Source of the DNA: JBBDMC01 sp963826055
GTDB lineage: Bacteria; Pseudomonadota; Alphaproteobacteria; Rhizobiales; Kaistiaceae
Direction: 5' to 3'
Length of the DNA stretch: 64,000 nucleotides
Assembly: GCA_963826055.1 (NCBI GenBank)
Contig: CAWGVO010000001.1
Coordinates: 106,803-170,802 of the forward strand
The notes beneath the pieces were generated by a model that saw only the letters and a program-made list of their open reading frames with translations, ran no database searches and was not told the DNA's origin. The position numbers and the translations under genes are program-made. Of the stretch, positions 19,058-28,639 are shown one piece after another. Position 1 is the stretch's first letter. Each line of letters begins with the position of its first letter.

Positions 19058-20360
19058 CTACCCCGCCACGTCCTGGCCGCCGCCGGTGATCAGGCGGGCG
19101 CCGGTCTCGTAGGTGAGGTAACGCCACAGCCACTGGGTGGTCACCAGCAGCCGCTTGTCGAAGCCGGTGAGCAGGTAGACGTGGACGAGGCCCCACAGGA
19201 ACCAGCCGAGCCGCCCCTTGAGGTGCCAGCGCCCGAAGTCGAATACCGCGGCGTTGCGCCCGATCACGGCGGTGTTGCCGCGGTCGTGGAAGCGGAAGGG
19301 CCGCATCGGCTTGCCGTCGACGATGAGATGCTTCAGCCCGCGACCGAGATAGAGCCCCTGCTGGTGGGCGACCTGGGCGAGACCCGGCAGCGGCTTGCCG
19401 TCGCGGCCGAGCGCCACCGCCGTATCGCCCATCACGTAGACGCGGTCGAGGCCCGCCACCGAAAGATCGGGGCCGACGGTGACCCGCCCCAGCCGGTCCG
19501 CCTCGACGCCCAGCCACTGCGCCGCCGGCGATGCCTTGACGCCGGCGCCCCACACGACGGTGCCGGCGCGCACCACCTCGCCGTCGATCGTCACCCTGCC
19601 GGGCTCGATGTTGTCGACCTTGGCGCCGGTCATCACCGTCACCCCGAGATGTTCCAGCGCCTGCTTCGCGTAGGCTGACAGGACCTCGGGGAAACCGGCG
19701 AGCAGGCGCGGCCCCGCCTCGACCAGGAGGATGCGCGACTTGGCCGGATCGATGTGGCGGAAGTCGCGCCGGAGCGAGAAGCGCGCAAGCTCGCCGACGG
19801 AACCCGCCATCTCCACGCCGGTCGGCCCGCCGCCGACGATCACCGTGGTCAGCAGCGCCTCCTGCTCCTTGGGGTCGGGGCAGATCTCGGCGAGCTCGAA
19901 CGCTTTCAGCAGCCGCGCCCGGATGACGCGGGCGTTCTCGATCGACTTCGGCCCCGGCGCGACCTTCTTCCACTCGTCGTGGCCGAAGTAGCTGTAGGAG
20001 GAGCCGGTGGCGATCACCAGATAGTCGAAGGCGACCGAACCGCCGTCCGCCAGCCGCACGCGACGCGCTTCGCAGATCGACGCCTGTCACCTCGCCGAGC
20101 ATCACGTTGACGTTGGGGTAGCGCGCCAGCATCCGGCGGATCGGCTTGGCGATGTCGGCCGGCGACAGCGCCGCCGTCGCCACCTGGTAGATGAGCGGAA
20201 TGAACAGGTGATAGTTGTGGCGGTCGATGACGGTGACATCGACCGGCGCGCCGCCGAGCGAGCGAGCACAGGCGAGCCCGCCGAAACCAGCGCCGACGAT
20301 CACCACCCGCGGCCGTATCCCGGCCGCGACGCCCCCCTCGCCCGTCGCCGCATCGCTCAT
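19058..20360 (-). CDS. NAD(P)/FAD-dependent oxidoreductase, type II NADH dehydrogenase (one frameshift)
   Basis: A membrane-associated non-proton-pumping NADH:quinone oxidoreductase of about 433 residues. FAD fold at the start (VVIVGAGFGGLACARSLGG), quinone-side segment FIPLIYQVATAALSPADIA, second Rossmann motif TVIVGGGPTGVEMAGSVGEL, and the FAD-binding DRVYVMGDTA. The C-terminal amphipathic stretch GWFLWGLVHVYLLTGFDKRLLV fits membrane binding. One extra base near 20075 breaks the frame between the two Rossmann halves. Converges on homospermidine synthase with a 6-base gap. Confidence 0.9.
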
Positions 20361-20374
20361 GGCATCAGTATGGC

Positions 20375-21351
20375 CTAGCCGGTGAAGTCGACCAAACCGG
20401 CGCCTCCGGCCTCCGTTCCGACGACCAGCCGGCTGCCGCTCGCGTGCCAGGCCAGCGCCGACACCGGGCTGTCGTCGGGCCGGCGCAGCAGCGCCTCCTC
20501 GGCCGTCGGCGAAGCGCACCGCCAGCACCATGCCGTCGCGGTAGCCGACCGCCACCACCTCGCTGCGCGGATGGCAGGCGACACGGGTGACCGGCACCTC
20601 GCGCGCGCCGAGCTGCATGGGCTCCCTGCCCATCGGCCCGTCCTTGAAATGGAACGGCCACAGGATCGCCGCATCGGCGCCGGAGGTGGCGAGGAAGCGC
20701 CCCTTCACCGACCACGACACCGAGCGCGGCTTCGCCGTGTAGCCGCTCATGCGCATGTCCTTGCCGTCGGCGAGCCGCCAGCCGTGCAGCGCGTTCTCCT
20801 GCATGGTGGTCACCAGGTAGCGCCCGTCGGGCGAGAAGGTGACGCCGATGTGGGCGCCCTGCCACTCGAGCGGTGACGGGCGCGGCCTCGGTCCCCGCCC
20901 ACCACAGCGTCACCCCGTTGTAGCGGGCGACGGCGAGGCGGAGCCCCTTCGGCGCGAAGGCGAGACCGCCGACGGCGCGCTCGTGGTCGAAGGTGCGCTC
21001 GCGACCGTCCTTCAGCCGGACGAACACCTGCCGCCCGCTGCCGAAGGCGATGGCGCCGTCCGGTCCGGCCGCCACCAGGTCGATCCATTTGCGCGGCCGC
21101 TCGGCAACCGCCGCGATCGACCCCGCCGCGTCGGTAAGCGCCACTTGCCCGTCGTCGCCGCCGGTGAGCAACCTGCGGTCCGGCGTCGCGGTCGCGGCCA
21201 GAATGGCGCCGGCGTGAACCGGAACGGTCCGCTCGCCGGCCTCATCGACAAGCCGCACCGTGCCGTCGCCGAGGGCGAAGGCCGCCGTGTCGCCGAGGAA
21301 CGCCGCCTCGACCACGAAGGCGCCGAAGGTGAGGCCATTCGTTTCCGGCAT
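20375..21351 (-). CDS. WD40-repeat protein downstream of CobW (two frameshifts)
   Basis: About 325 residues built from repeating beta-propeller blades. Repeats are visible as LLTGGDDGQVALTD, LAFAPKGLRLAVARYNGVTLWW, FSPDGRYLVTTMQENALHGWRL, FLATSGADAAILWPF, VAVGYRDGMVLAVRF and SALAWHASGSRLVVGTEAGG. Extra bases near 20865 and 20500 break the frame. It begins 14 bases after the corrected stop of the CobW GTPase, so the pair is co-transcribed. A propeller beside a metal-chaperone GTPase suggests a scaffold role in metal delivery, inferred from neighbours only. Confidence 0.8.
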
Positions 21352-21365
21352 GCGTCGCGATCAGA

Positions 21366-22386
21366 TCACGCCATGCACCGCTCGAAACCGGCCTTCAGCA
21401 CCGCTTCGTCGAGCTTGCGACCGATGAACACCAGACGGCTCACGCGCGGCTCGCCGTCTTTCCACGGCGCGCTGGTGGTCGCCCTCGATGATCATGTGGA
21501 CGCCCTGGACGACGAAGCGATCGTCGTCGTTCTTGAAGGCGAGGATGCCCTTCAGACGCAGGATGTCCGGCCCGAACTGCTGAACGACCTCCTGGATCCA
21601 CGGGAAGAAGCGCTGCGGGTCGAGCTCGCCGCCCTTGAGCGAGATGCTGCTGATCGTCGAATCATGCACGTGGTCGTGGTGGTGATGATCGTGGCCATGG
21701 TCGTGGTCGTGACCGTCATGGTCGTGATCGTGCTCGTGCCCGTCGAGGAAATCCGGATCGAGCGTGAGGATACGGTTGAGGTCGAAGGCGCCGCGGTCGA
21801 GCACCCGATCGAGCGGAATGGTGCACCGCTCGGTGTGATGGATGACCGCGCCGGGATTGATGTCGCGGATGCGCGCATCGACCGTCGCCAGTTCCTCGGG
21901 AGTGACGAGGTCCGTCTTGTTGACCAGGATCACGTCGGCGAAGCCGATCTGCTCCTGCGCTTCCGGCGCGTCGGCGAGCCGCGCCAGAAGGTGCTTGGCA
22001 TCGGCGACGGTGACCACCGCGTCGAGCTTGGCCTTGGCCCGCACGTCGTCGTCCATGAAGAAGGTCTGCGCCACCGGCGCCGGGTCGGCGAGGCCGGTGG
22101 TCTCGACCAGGATGCCGTCGAAGCGCCCCGGTCGCTTGATCAGCGCCTCGACCACGCGGATGAGGTCGCCGCGCACCGTGCAGCAGACGCAGCCGTTGTT
22201 CATCTCGAACACTTCCTCGTCCGCCTCGACGATGAGGTCGTTGTCGATGCCGATCTCGCCGAACTCGTTGACGACCACGGCGTACTTCTTGCCGTGGTTC
22301 TCGGAGAGGATGCGGTTGAGCAGCGTCGTCTTGCCGGCGCCGAGGTAGCCGGTGAGCACCGTCACCGGGATTTGCGTCTCTGCCAT
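21366..22386 (-). CDS. CobW/P47K-family GTPase, probable metallochaperone (one frameshift)
   Basis: A COG0523 GTPase of about 340 residues that likely delivers zinc or another metal. Walker A GYLGAGKTTLLN, the family CxCC motif NGCVCCTV, Walker B-like DGILVETTGLADP, and base-specificity NKTD. A His/Asp-rich loop (about twenty H and D residues) follows near residue 220, then the CobW C-terminal domain. One surplus base near 21475 alters the last 37 residues; correcting it ends the protein FERCMA at 21366. ATG at 22384-22386 with GGAG upstream. No clear Zur site was found upstream. Confidence 0.88.
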
Positions 22387-22541
22387 CAGGGGTCTCCAAA
22401 GCGGGTCAAGGCCGCCGGAAAGGGGCTGGAATCTGGCCTGATATAGGAATCACCGGCCGATTGCACCAGCCGACCGCCGCGGCATCGCCAGCTCGACGAT
22501 GACGATGTCGAAAAGAGGGGTTGCGCTCGAAAGATAACAGT

Positions 22542-22559
22542 ATTAGCTTTTAAGCTAAT
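22542..22559. promoter_or_regulatory. Palindromic operator upstream of the hydrolase-TetR operon
   Basis: ATTAGCTT-TT-AAGCTAAT, perfect 8-base arms with a 2-base spacer in an AT-rich patch about 20 bases before the hydrolase start. Size and symmetry fit a TetR-dimer site, and a TetR gene is the second gene of the operon, so autoregulation is the simplest reading. Confidence 0.6.
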
Positions 22560-22580
22560 TACAGAAGTTGGAGGTCTTCC

Positions 22581-23450
22581 ATGTCCGAGCCCCGCCTCGC
22601 CCCACTCGCCCCGGCCGCTGGACGCGACACCGCCCCGACCCGTTTTCTCGACCGTCCCGGCGGCCGCATCGCCTACGACGACCGCGGCTCCGGTCCGCTG
22701 GTGGTCATGTCCCCGGGCTTCGGCGACCTCAAGGAGGAGTATCGCTTTCTTGCGCCGAAGCTCGCCGCCGCCGGCTATCGCGCCGTGACCATGGACCTCC
22801 GCGGCCACGGCCAGTCGTCGGTCGGATGGGACGACCACACCTGCGCCGCCCTCGGCCGGGACATGCTGGCGCTGATCGATCATCTCGCCGCCGGGCCGGC
22901 GGTCATCATCGGCAACTCCATGTCCGGCGGCGCCGCCGCGTGGGCCGCCGCCGAGGCGCCCGACGCCGTCGCGGCGCTGGTCCTGATCGATCCGTTCGCC
23001 GCAACGTGCCGCATGAGCTGGTGGAAGACGGCGCTCTTCCAGGCGGTCATGCACACTGCCTTTGTCGGCCCGTGGGCACCGGCCGCCTGGGGCGCCTACT
23101 ACGCCTCCCTCTATCCGTCCGCGAAGCCCGCCGACTTCGCGGAATACAAGGCGGCGCTGATCGCCAGCCTCAAGGAGCCCGGCCGCATGGCCGCGTTGCA
23201 GGCGATGATGCGGACCGACCGCTCCGACGTCGAGCCGCGGCTCTCAACGGTTCGCGCCCCGACCCTGGTCGTCATGGGGACCCGCGACCCGGATTTCGAC
23301 GATCCCGCCGGCGAGGCCGCCACCATGGCCAACCTGCTCCACGGACGCTTCGCCATGATCGAGGGCGCCGGGCACTATCCTCACGCCGAGATGCCCGACG
23401 CGACGGCGCCGAGGATCATCGACTTCCTCGCCGAGGCGACGGCGCACTGA
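22581..23450 (+). CDS. Alpha/beta hydrolase
   Basis: A 289-residue serine hydrolase. Oxyanion region VVMSPGFGDLKEEYRFL, nucleophile elbow GNSMSGGAA (Ser near residue 114), acid residue in VVMGTRDPDFDDPAG, and catalytic His in IEGAGHYPHAEMPDA. ATG at 22581 follows GGAGG. Its TGA shares a base with the ATG of the TetR gene. The substrate is unknown; a repressor in the same operon suggests induction by a small molecule it consumes. Confidence 0.88.
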   Translation: MSEPRLAPLAPAAGRDTAPTRFLDRPGGRIAYDDRGSGPLVVMSPGFGDLKEEYRFLAPKLAAAGYRAVTMDLRGHGQSSVGWDDHTCAALGRDMLALIDHLAAGPAVIIGNSMSGGAAAWAAAEAPDAVAALVLIDPFAATCRMSWWKTALFQAVMHTAFVGPWAPAAWGAYYASLYPSAKPADFAEYKAALIASLKEPGRMAALQAMMRTDRSDVEPRLSTVRAPTLVVMGTRDPDFDDPAGEAATMANLLHGRFAMIEGAGHYPHAEMPDATAPRIIDFLAEATAH

Positions 23451-24031
23451 TGCCGCGCGCCGGCCTCACCAGCGAGCGCGTCATCGACGCCGCCGCCGCG
23501 ATCGCCAACGCCGAAGGCCTCGAGGCGGTCACCCTCGCCCGCCTCGCGGCCGATCTCGAACGTCCGCCCGCCCTCGCTCTACAAGCACGTCGACGGCCTC
23601 GACGGGGTTCGCCGCGGGCTGGCCCTGCGCGGCCTTGCCGAAGCCAACGCCCGCATGGGCCGCGCCACCATCGGCAAGTCCCGCGACGAGGCTTTGTTCG
23701 CCGCCGCTCACGCCTATTGGCAGTTCGCCCGGGACGAGCCCGGCCTCTACGCGGCATCGCAGCGCGCCGCGAGGCCCGGCGAAAACGACCTTGCGGTCGC
23801 CGGCGACGCGCTGGTGGGTACGGTCCTCTCGGTTCTCGCCGGCTACGGCGATCAAGGGCGCCGACGCGCTCCACGCCACCCGCGGGCTGCGCGCTATCGT
23901 CCACGGTTTCGTTTCGCTGGACGCCGCCGGCGGCTTCCGCCTCAAGCTCGACCTCGACCAGTCGTTCGACCGGTTGCTGACCGCTTTCGCCCGCGACCTC
24001 GCCGCCCGCGGCGCCGCCGGCGGCCGCCTAG
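23450..24031 (+). CDS. TetR/AcrR-family repressor with WHG-type C-terminal domain (about three frameshifts)
   Basis: About 190 residues. N-terminal helix-turn-helix: SERVIDAAAAIANAEGLEAVTLARLA, continuing after a surplus base near 23555 as VRPPSLYKHVDGLDGVRRGL. The C-terminal ligand domain has AHAYWQFARDEPGLYAAS and, after another surplus base near 23855, GLRAIVHGFVSLDAAGGFRL. A third correction near 24022 would end it at TAG 24029-24031, 2 bases before the convergent binding-protein gene. Likely represses the hydrolase operon through the palindrome at 22542-22559. Confidence 0.8.
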
Positions 24032-24033
24032 CT

Positions 24034-25636
24034 CTAGTTCTGGGCCTCGGCCAGGTCGACGCCGGCGAAGTTCTGGTGGCCCAGCGGGTCGATCACGTAG
24101 TTCGTGACCGCCTTCGTCATCGCCACCGTCTCCAGCGTATGGGCGATCGTCGCCCACGGCGCCTCTTGCTTGAAGATGACCTGCGCCTGCTTGTAGAGGT
24201 CGTCGCGCGCCGACTGGTCGGTGGTCGCCGCCGCCTTGATCATCACCGCATCGAACGACGGCTCGCACCACTCCGCCCGGTTCGACACATCGACGCCGTC
24301 GCAGGTGAGCAGCGGCGCCATGAAGCTGCCGGGATCGCCGTTGTCTCCCGTCCAGCCGAACAGCACCGCGCCGTCGTGGTCCTTGGCGCTCGACCGCCTC
24401 AGGTACTCGCCCCAATCGTAGGAGACGATTTCGACCGTCACCCCGACCTTGGCGAGGTCGGCCTTGATCATCTCGGCCATGCGCCGTCCGTCCGGGTTGT
24501 AGGAGCGCGCCACCGGCATCGCCCACACCTTCATCGCCAGCCCCGACACGCCCGCCTCGTCGAGCATCGCCTTCGCCGTATCCGGATCGTAGGCATCGTC
24601 AGTGACGGCGTCGTTGTAGGACCACATCGTCGGCGGGATGGGGTTCTTGGCGACGACGGCGGTGCCCTTGTAGACAGCGTCGACGATCGCCTGCTTGTTG
24701 ATCGCCATGTTCAGCGCCTGGCGCACCTTGGGATTGTCGAACGGCGCCTGGGTGGTGTTGTACGCCAGATAGGCGACGTCCATGCGCGGCTGCTGCATCA
24801 CGTTGAGGGTATCGTCTGATTTCATCGCCGCGATATCGCCGGGGCTGGGATCGGCCATCACCTGGCACTCGCCGCTTTTCAGCTTCTGCAGGCGCACGCG
24901 CGCCTCCGGCGCGATGACGAAATTAAGCTCATCGACTTTCGGCGCGCCGCCCCAGTAGTCCGGGTTGGCCTTGTAATGGATGGCGGCGTTTTCCTCGTAG
25001 CCGACGAGCTGGAACGGCCCCGTGCCGACCGGCTTCTGGTTGAGATACTCCCGGTGGCCGCCGGCCCTGACCTTGTCGGCGTATTCCTTCGACACGATCG
25101 AGGCGAAGTCCATGGCGAGGTCCGCCGGGAACGCGGCCTCCGGCCTGATTGAGCGTGAACTTGACCGTCGAATCGTCGACCGCCTCCACCGACTTGATCA
25201 GGTCGGGCATCGACATGCCGGCGAAGTACGGCCACTGGCCGCCGGCATAGCCGTAGTAGGGGTTCTTCTCGTTCATCTGCCGGTCGAACGTGAACACCAC
25301 GTCGTCGGCGTTGAGGTCGCGGCTCGGCGTGAAGTCGTCGGTGGTCTGGAACTTCACCCCCTGCCGCAGATGGAAGGTGTACTCGAGGCCGTCATCGGAA
25401 ACCTCCCAGCTTTCCGCCAGGCTCGGCGCGACTTTCGTCGTTCCCGGCTCGAACGTCACCAGCCGGTCGTAGATCGTCTGCGACGAGGCATCGAACGTCG
25501 CCTCGGTGATGAACGGCGCCGGATCGAAGCCTTCCGGAATCCCGTCAGCGCAGTAGGTGAGCGTCTTTGCTTCGCCCGTCGTCGCCACCGCTGAGGCAAG
25601 CACGAGGGCGACGGTGATTGTGATTTCCGGCCGCAT
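24034..25636 (-). CDS. ABC transporter substrate-binding protein, dipeptide/oligopeptide (DppA) type (one frameshift)
   Basis: About 533 residues, periplasmic solute-binding family 5. Signal peptide MRPEITITVALVLASAVATTGEA, then LTYCADGIPEGFDPA with the Cys typical of DppA, APSLAESWEVSDDGLEYTFHLRQGVKF, PVGTGPFQLVGYEENAAI, and DNPKVRQALNMAINKQAIV. A surplus base near 25148 breaks one frame. The ATG at 25634-25636 is used; the preceding TTG is less likely. No permease or ATPase genes are adjacent, so it is an orphan binding protein here. Confidence 0.88.
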
Positions 25637-25974
25637 CAAACCGTCCCATCATCCGGCCGCCTTGACGGCGGCGCCAGTCCCGTTACGGGCGCCAACCTGT
25701 CATCGCAAGCGGAAAGAGGCAACAGGGCCTTTTGCCCGCGATCGAACGCCACACCCTCACCGCACGGGCGGCAAGGCCAGAACGGAACTCTGAGGAAATT
25801 GGAATTTGGTTCTAAAAATGACGCGTTGCTAAGATCAATTATCGTCTTGCTCGCAATGCAAGCAGCATCTTGGATTTAGTTACTAACTCGCCTTGCGCGC
25901 CACATCTGTCAGAGTCAAAATCTTCGTCACAAGGAACATTGACCGTCGGCGCCGATCTCATTGAGAAGAAGCCC
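25637..25974. other. 338-base intergenic region with AT-enriched core
   Basis: Between the divergent DppA-type and DUF442-type genes. The stretch around 25790-25900 is much richer in A+T than the rest of the window. No open frame of gene quality, tRNA, or clean terminator was found in it. It presumably holds the two divergent promoters. Confidence 0.5.
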
Positions 25975-26443
25975 ATGGCCCGCATCATCCGGCTCGAAGA
26001 AAACGTCTCGGTCGCTCCCCAGTTGGTCGAGGCGGATTTTGCGGAAATCGCGGCGCAGGGATTCGCATCGGTCGTGAACAACCGGCCGGACGGCGAGGTG
26101 CCGGGCCAGTTGCCGAACGCCGCGGCCGAGGTCGCCGCCGAGCGCGCCGGGCTGGCGTTCCGCTACCTTCCGGTGCGGAACCCGAACGTGACCGACGATG
26201 ACGTGGTGGATGCGTTCGCGGCAGCGATGAACGAACTCCCCGGGCCGAGTCCTCTTCTATTGTCGCTCCGGCACACGCTGCACCACCTTATGGGCCCAGG
26301 TCGCCGTCCGCCGCCTCGGCGTCGATCGCACGCTGGAGATCGCGGCCGACGCCGGCTACGACCTCGAGGTCCTGCGCGATCATCTCGTCCATCGCGCCGG
26401 CGGCGCGGCCGACGACACCCCACCGCATTTGCTGCGCGCCTGA
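25975..26443 (+). CDS. TIGR01244 / DUF442-family phosphatase-like protein (one frameshift)
   Basis: A small protein-tyrosine-phosphatase-fold family often linked to sulfur metabolism (the domain also found fused to Blh-type persulfide dioxygenases). About 155 residues: ADFAEIAAQGFASVVNNRPDGE, FRYLPVRNPNVTDDDV, then, after one surplus base near 26248, VLFYCRSGTRCTTLWA with the Cys-x5-Arg signature. Continues as ADAGYDLEVLRDHLVHRAGG. ATG at 25975. Converges on the FAD oxidase gene with a 3-base gap. Confidence 0.82.
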
Positions 26444-26446
26444 CCC

Positions 26447-27827
26447 TCAGGCGGGCGGCGGCCAGGCCTTCAGCTTGCCGGGGTTCATGAGACCGAGCGG
26501 ATCGGCGAGGCTTTTGAATTCCGCCTGCGGCGCGTCCGTCCGCTTCCAGCCCGCGTCGTCGAGCACGTAGGTGTGCGGGTCCGACACCGACCCGCCCATC
26601 GCCTCCACCGCCTGGATCACCTCCTGGAGCCGCGCCCGCGACCGGTAGCGCAACAGCGGCAGGCTTGAGACGAACACACGGCCGAAGCGCCGCTGGAACT
26701 CCAGGTGGAGCAGCAGCTCGCCGGCGAACGCCCGCTCCAGCCGCTCGGCGAGGTCCACCTCGCCGCCCTCGGGAAAGCGGATCTGCAGGAACGTGATCGC
26801 CGGCTCGACCTTGAGCGCGTGCAGCGTCGTGTGGTTCCAGGTGTACTCGTAGAGCGGCGGCATCGCCCCCTTGCCCTCGAAGGCGGCGTCCTCCGCCTCC
26901 GCCGCGGAGCGCGCGTAGACGATCTCGCCGTCGTGGTCGGCGACGAGGTCGGCGAGCGCGTCGGCCTGCGCTTCCGCCACCATCACGATCGCCATCGCCT
27001 TGCCCGCCGGCACCAGCGGCGCCAGCCGCTTGAGCAACGGCGGGATGGTGGCGTCGAACACGCCGACCTCCTTCTTGGCGATGCCCTCCGCCGCCGTCAG
27101 CGCCCAGCCGAAGCGGGTGGCCGCGGCGAGGCTCGGGAACGCCGACGACCCGCTCCGCCCACGGCTGCCAGGGTGCCAGCGGCACCTCCACCTCGGTGAT
27201 GATGCCGTTGACGCCGTAGGCGTGGAGCACCTTGAGGGCGTCGCGGCCGTTGAGTTCGATCGTCCGCGGAACTTCCTCGACCGTGACGACCTCGGCCGCG
27301 ATCACTGCACCGGGATCGGATATCTGCCCCCACGTGCACGATCCGCAGCCGGCCGCGCCGCCGGCGATGAAGCCGCCGATCGTCGCCTGCTTGCGCGTCG
27401 AGGGATGGAAGCGGAGCTCCCAGCGCTGTCCGCCCCTGCCCGCGTCGCGGAGCGATCGGTCGATGTCCAGGAGCCGCGCCCCCGCCTCGAAGCGACCGGC
27501 GCCGGGCGTGACCGCGATCGTGCGGTCGAGCCCGCCCATGTCGATGACGACGCCGCCCGAAAGCGGCACCGCCTGGCCGTAGTTGCCGGTGCCGCCGCCG
27601 CGCACCGTGAGCGGCACCCGGTGGCGCGCGCACGCCGCCGCGACACGCATCACCTCGGCCTTGCTCTTCGGCAGCACGACCAGATCGGCGCGCTTGTCGT
27701 CGAGCATCGGCTTCAGGATCGGCGAGAACCAGAAGAAATCGCGGCTCTTGAGCTTCAGCGTCGCGGCATCGTCGGCAAGCGCGATGCCGGCAAGATCGCC
27801 ACGGAGCGCGGCGAGGCCCGCGGTCAC
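26447..27827 (-). CDS. FAD-linked oxidase (GlcD-like), paralogue 1 (one frameshift)
   Basis: A PCMH-type FAD enzyme of about 460 residues. KLKSRDFFWFSPILKPML, FAD-binding TVRGGGTGNYGQAVPLSGGVVIDM, HPSTRKQATIGGFIAGGAAG, and the C-terminal oxidase domain with FLQIRFPEGGEVD, HLEFQRRFGRVF and DPLGLMNPGKLKAWPPPA. One surplus base near 27138. The GTG at 27825-27827 overlaps the creatininase-family stop (GTGA) and aligns with the MTD start of the paralogue at 34829. Last gene of the leftward operon. Substrate unknown; the neighbours suggest oxidation of an N-heterocycle or its product. Confidence 0.87.
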
Positions 27828-28627
27828 GACGTCCACAGCCGGCCCGTGTCGAAATTCGCCACATCGCGGCAGAGCGCGACGAAGGCCGCCGCCTGGTGAT
27901 CGACCACCGCCATGCCCTTGTCCGCCGTCCCCGCGGCGGCGTTGCCGACGGTGCCATCGGGGTTGAGGTCCTGCGCCTTCCAGCCGAACTGCACCGGCCC
28001 GTGGGCGCGCAGGTGTTTGAACTCCTTGATGAGGTCGAGCTGGGCCGAACGGAAGTCCCTGGCCTTGTCCATGCGCACCAGGTCGGGGCGCAGGTGCAGC
28101 ATCACCGACGTCTCGATCTCGCCGCCGTGGATACCGTATAGGCCTTCGTCGCCCGTCGGCAGTCCCTCCGGCTGGCCGAAGCGCGACCACGCCGTCGCCA
28201 CCACCAGCATGTCGTGGCGCACGCGCAGTTCGCGCGCGATGATATCCACCATCGGCACGTTGCCGCCGTGGGAGTTGATGACGATCAGCTTGTCGACGCC
28301 GGCGCGGTGGACGCTATCACCGATATCGAGCCACAGCTTCGTCGCCGTCTCCCACGTCGTCGTCAGCGTTCCCGGCGACGAGATGTGCTCGTTCGACTTG
28401 CCGACCGCCTGGACCGGCAGGAACGTCACCGGCAGGTCATCGGGCAGCAGCTCGATCGTACGGCGGACCATCCCCTCCGCGATGCAGGTATCGGTGTAGA
28501 CCGGCAAGTGCGGGCCGTGCTGCTCGATCGCCGCGACGGGGAGCACTGCGATCCACTCCGACGTATCGTTGTCGGCGAAATCGCGGGTGGTCATCTCGGC
28601 CCAATGGCGGCGTGGCAGACTTGGCAT
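27824..28627 (-). CDS. Creatininase-family amidohydrolase
   Basis: A 267-residue metal-dependent amidase of the creatininase fold. Metal ligands fall in LPVAAIEQHGPHLPVYTDT (Glu, His, Asp), INSHGGNVP and GIHGGEIETSVML. Family members hydrolyse cyclic amides and N-formyl groups such as creatinine or formamidopyrimidines. 4-base overlap with the downstream oxidase and a 12-base gap to the upstream deaminase make it the third gene of a four-gene operon. A role in ring opening or deformylation is inferred from context. Confidence 0.88.
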   Translation of the reverse strand: MPSLPRRHWAEMTTRDFADNDTSEWIAVLPVAAIEQHGPHLPVYTDTCIAEGMVRRTIELLPDDLPVTFLPVQAVGKSNEHISSPGTLTTTWETATKLWLDIGDSVHRAGVDKLIVINSHGGNVPMVDIIARELRVRHDMLVVATAWSRFGQPEGLPTGDEGLYGIHGGEIETSVMLHLRPDLVRMDKARDFRSAQLDLIKEFKHLRAHGPVQFGWKAQDLNPDGTVGNAAAGTADKGMAVVDHQAAAFVALCRDVANFDTGRLWTS

Positions 28628-28639
28628 GTCAGTGTCCTA

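Noticed and set aside
14088..20360. Reading the broken peptidase, homospermidine synthase and NDH-2 genes as pseudogenes
   Set aside because: Every part is conserved and continuous once one base is removed at each break, and most breaks share one local context with those in the essential ileS gene.
20839..22446. A 535-codon plus-strand frame with Val/Met/Ile repeats
   Set aside because: Antisense to the WD40 and CobW genes; the repeats mirror the His/Asp-rich loop of CobW.
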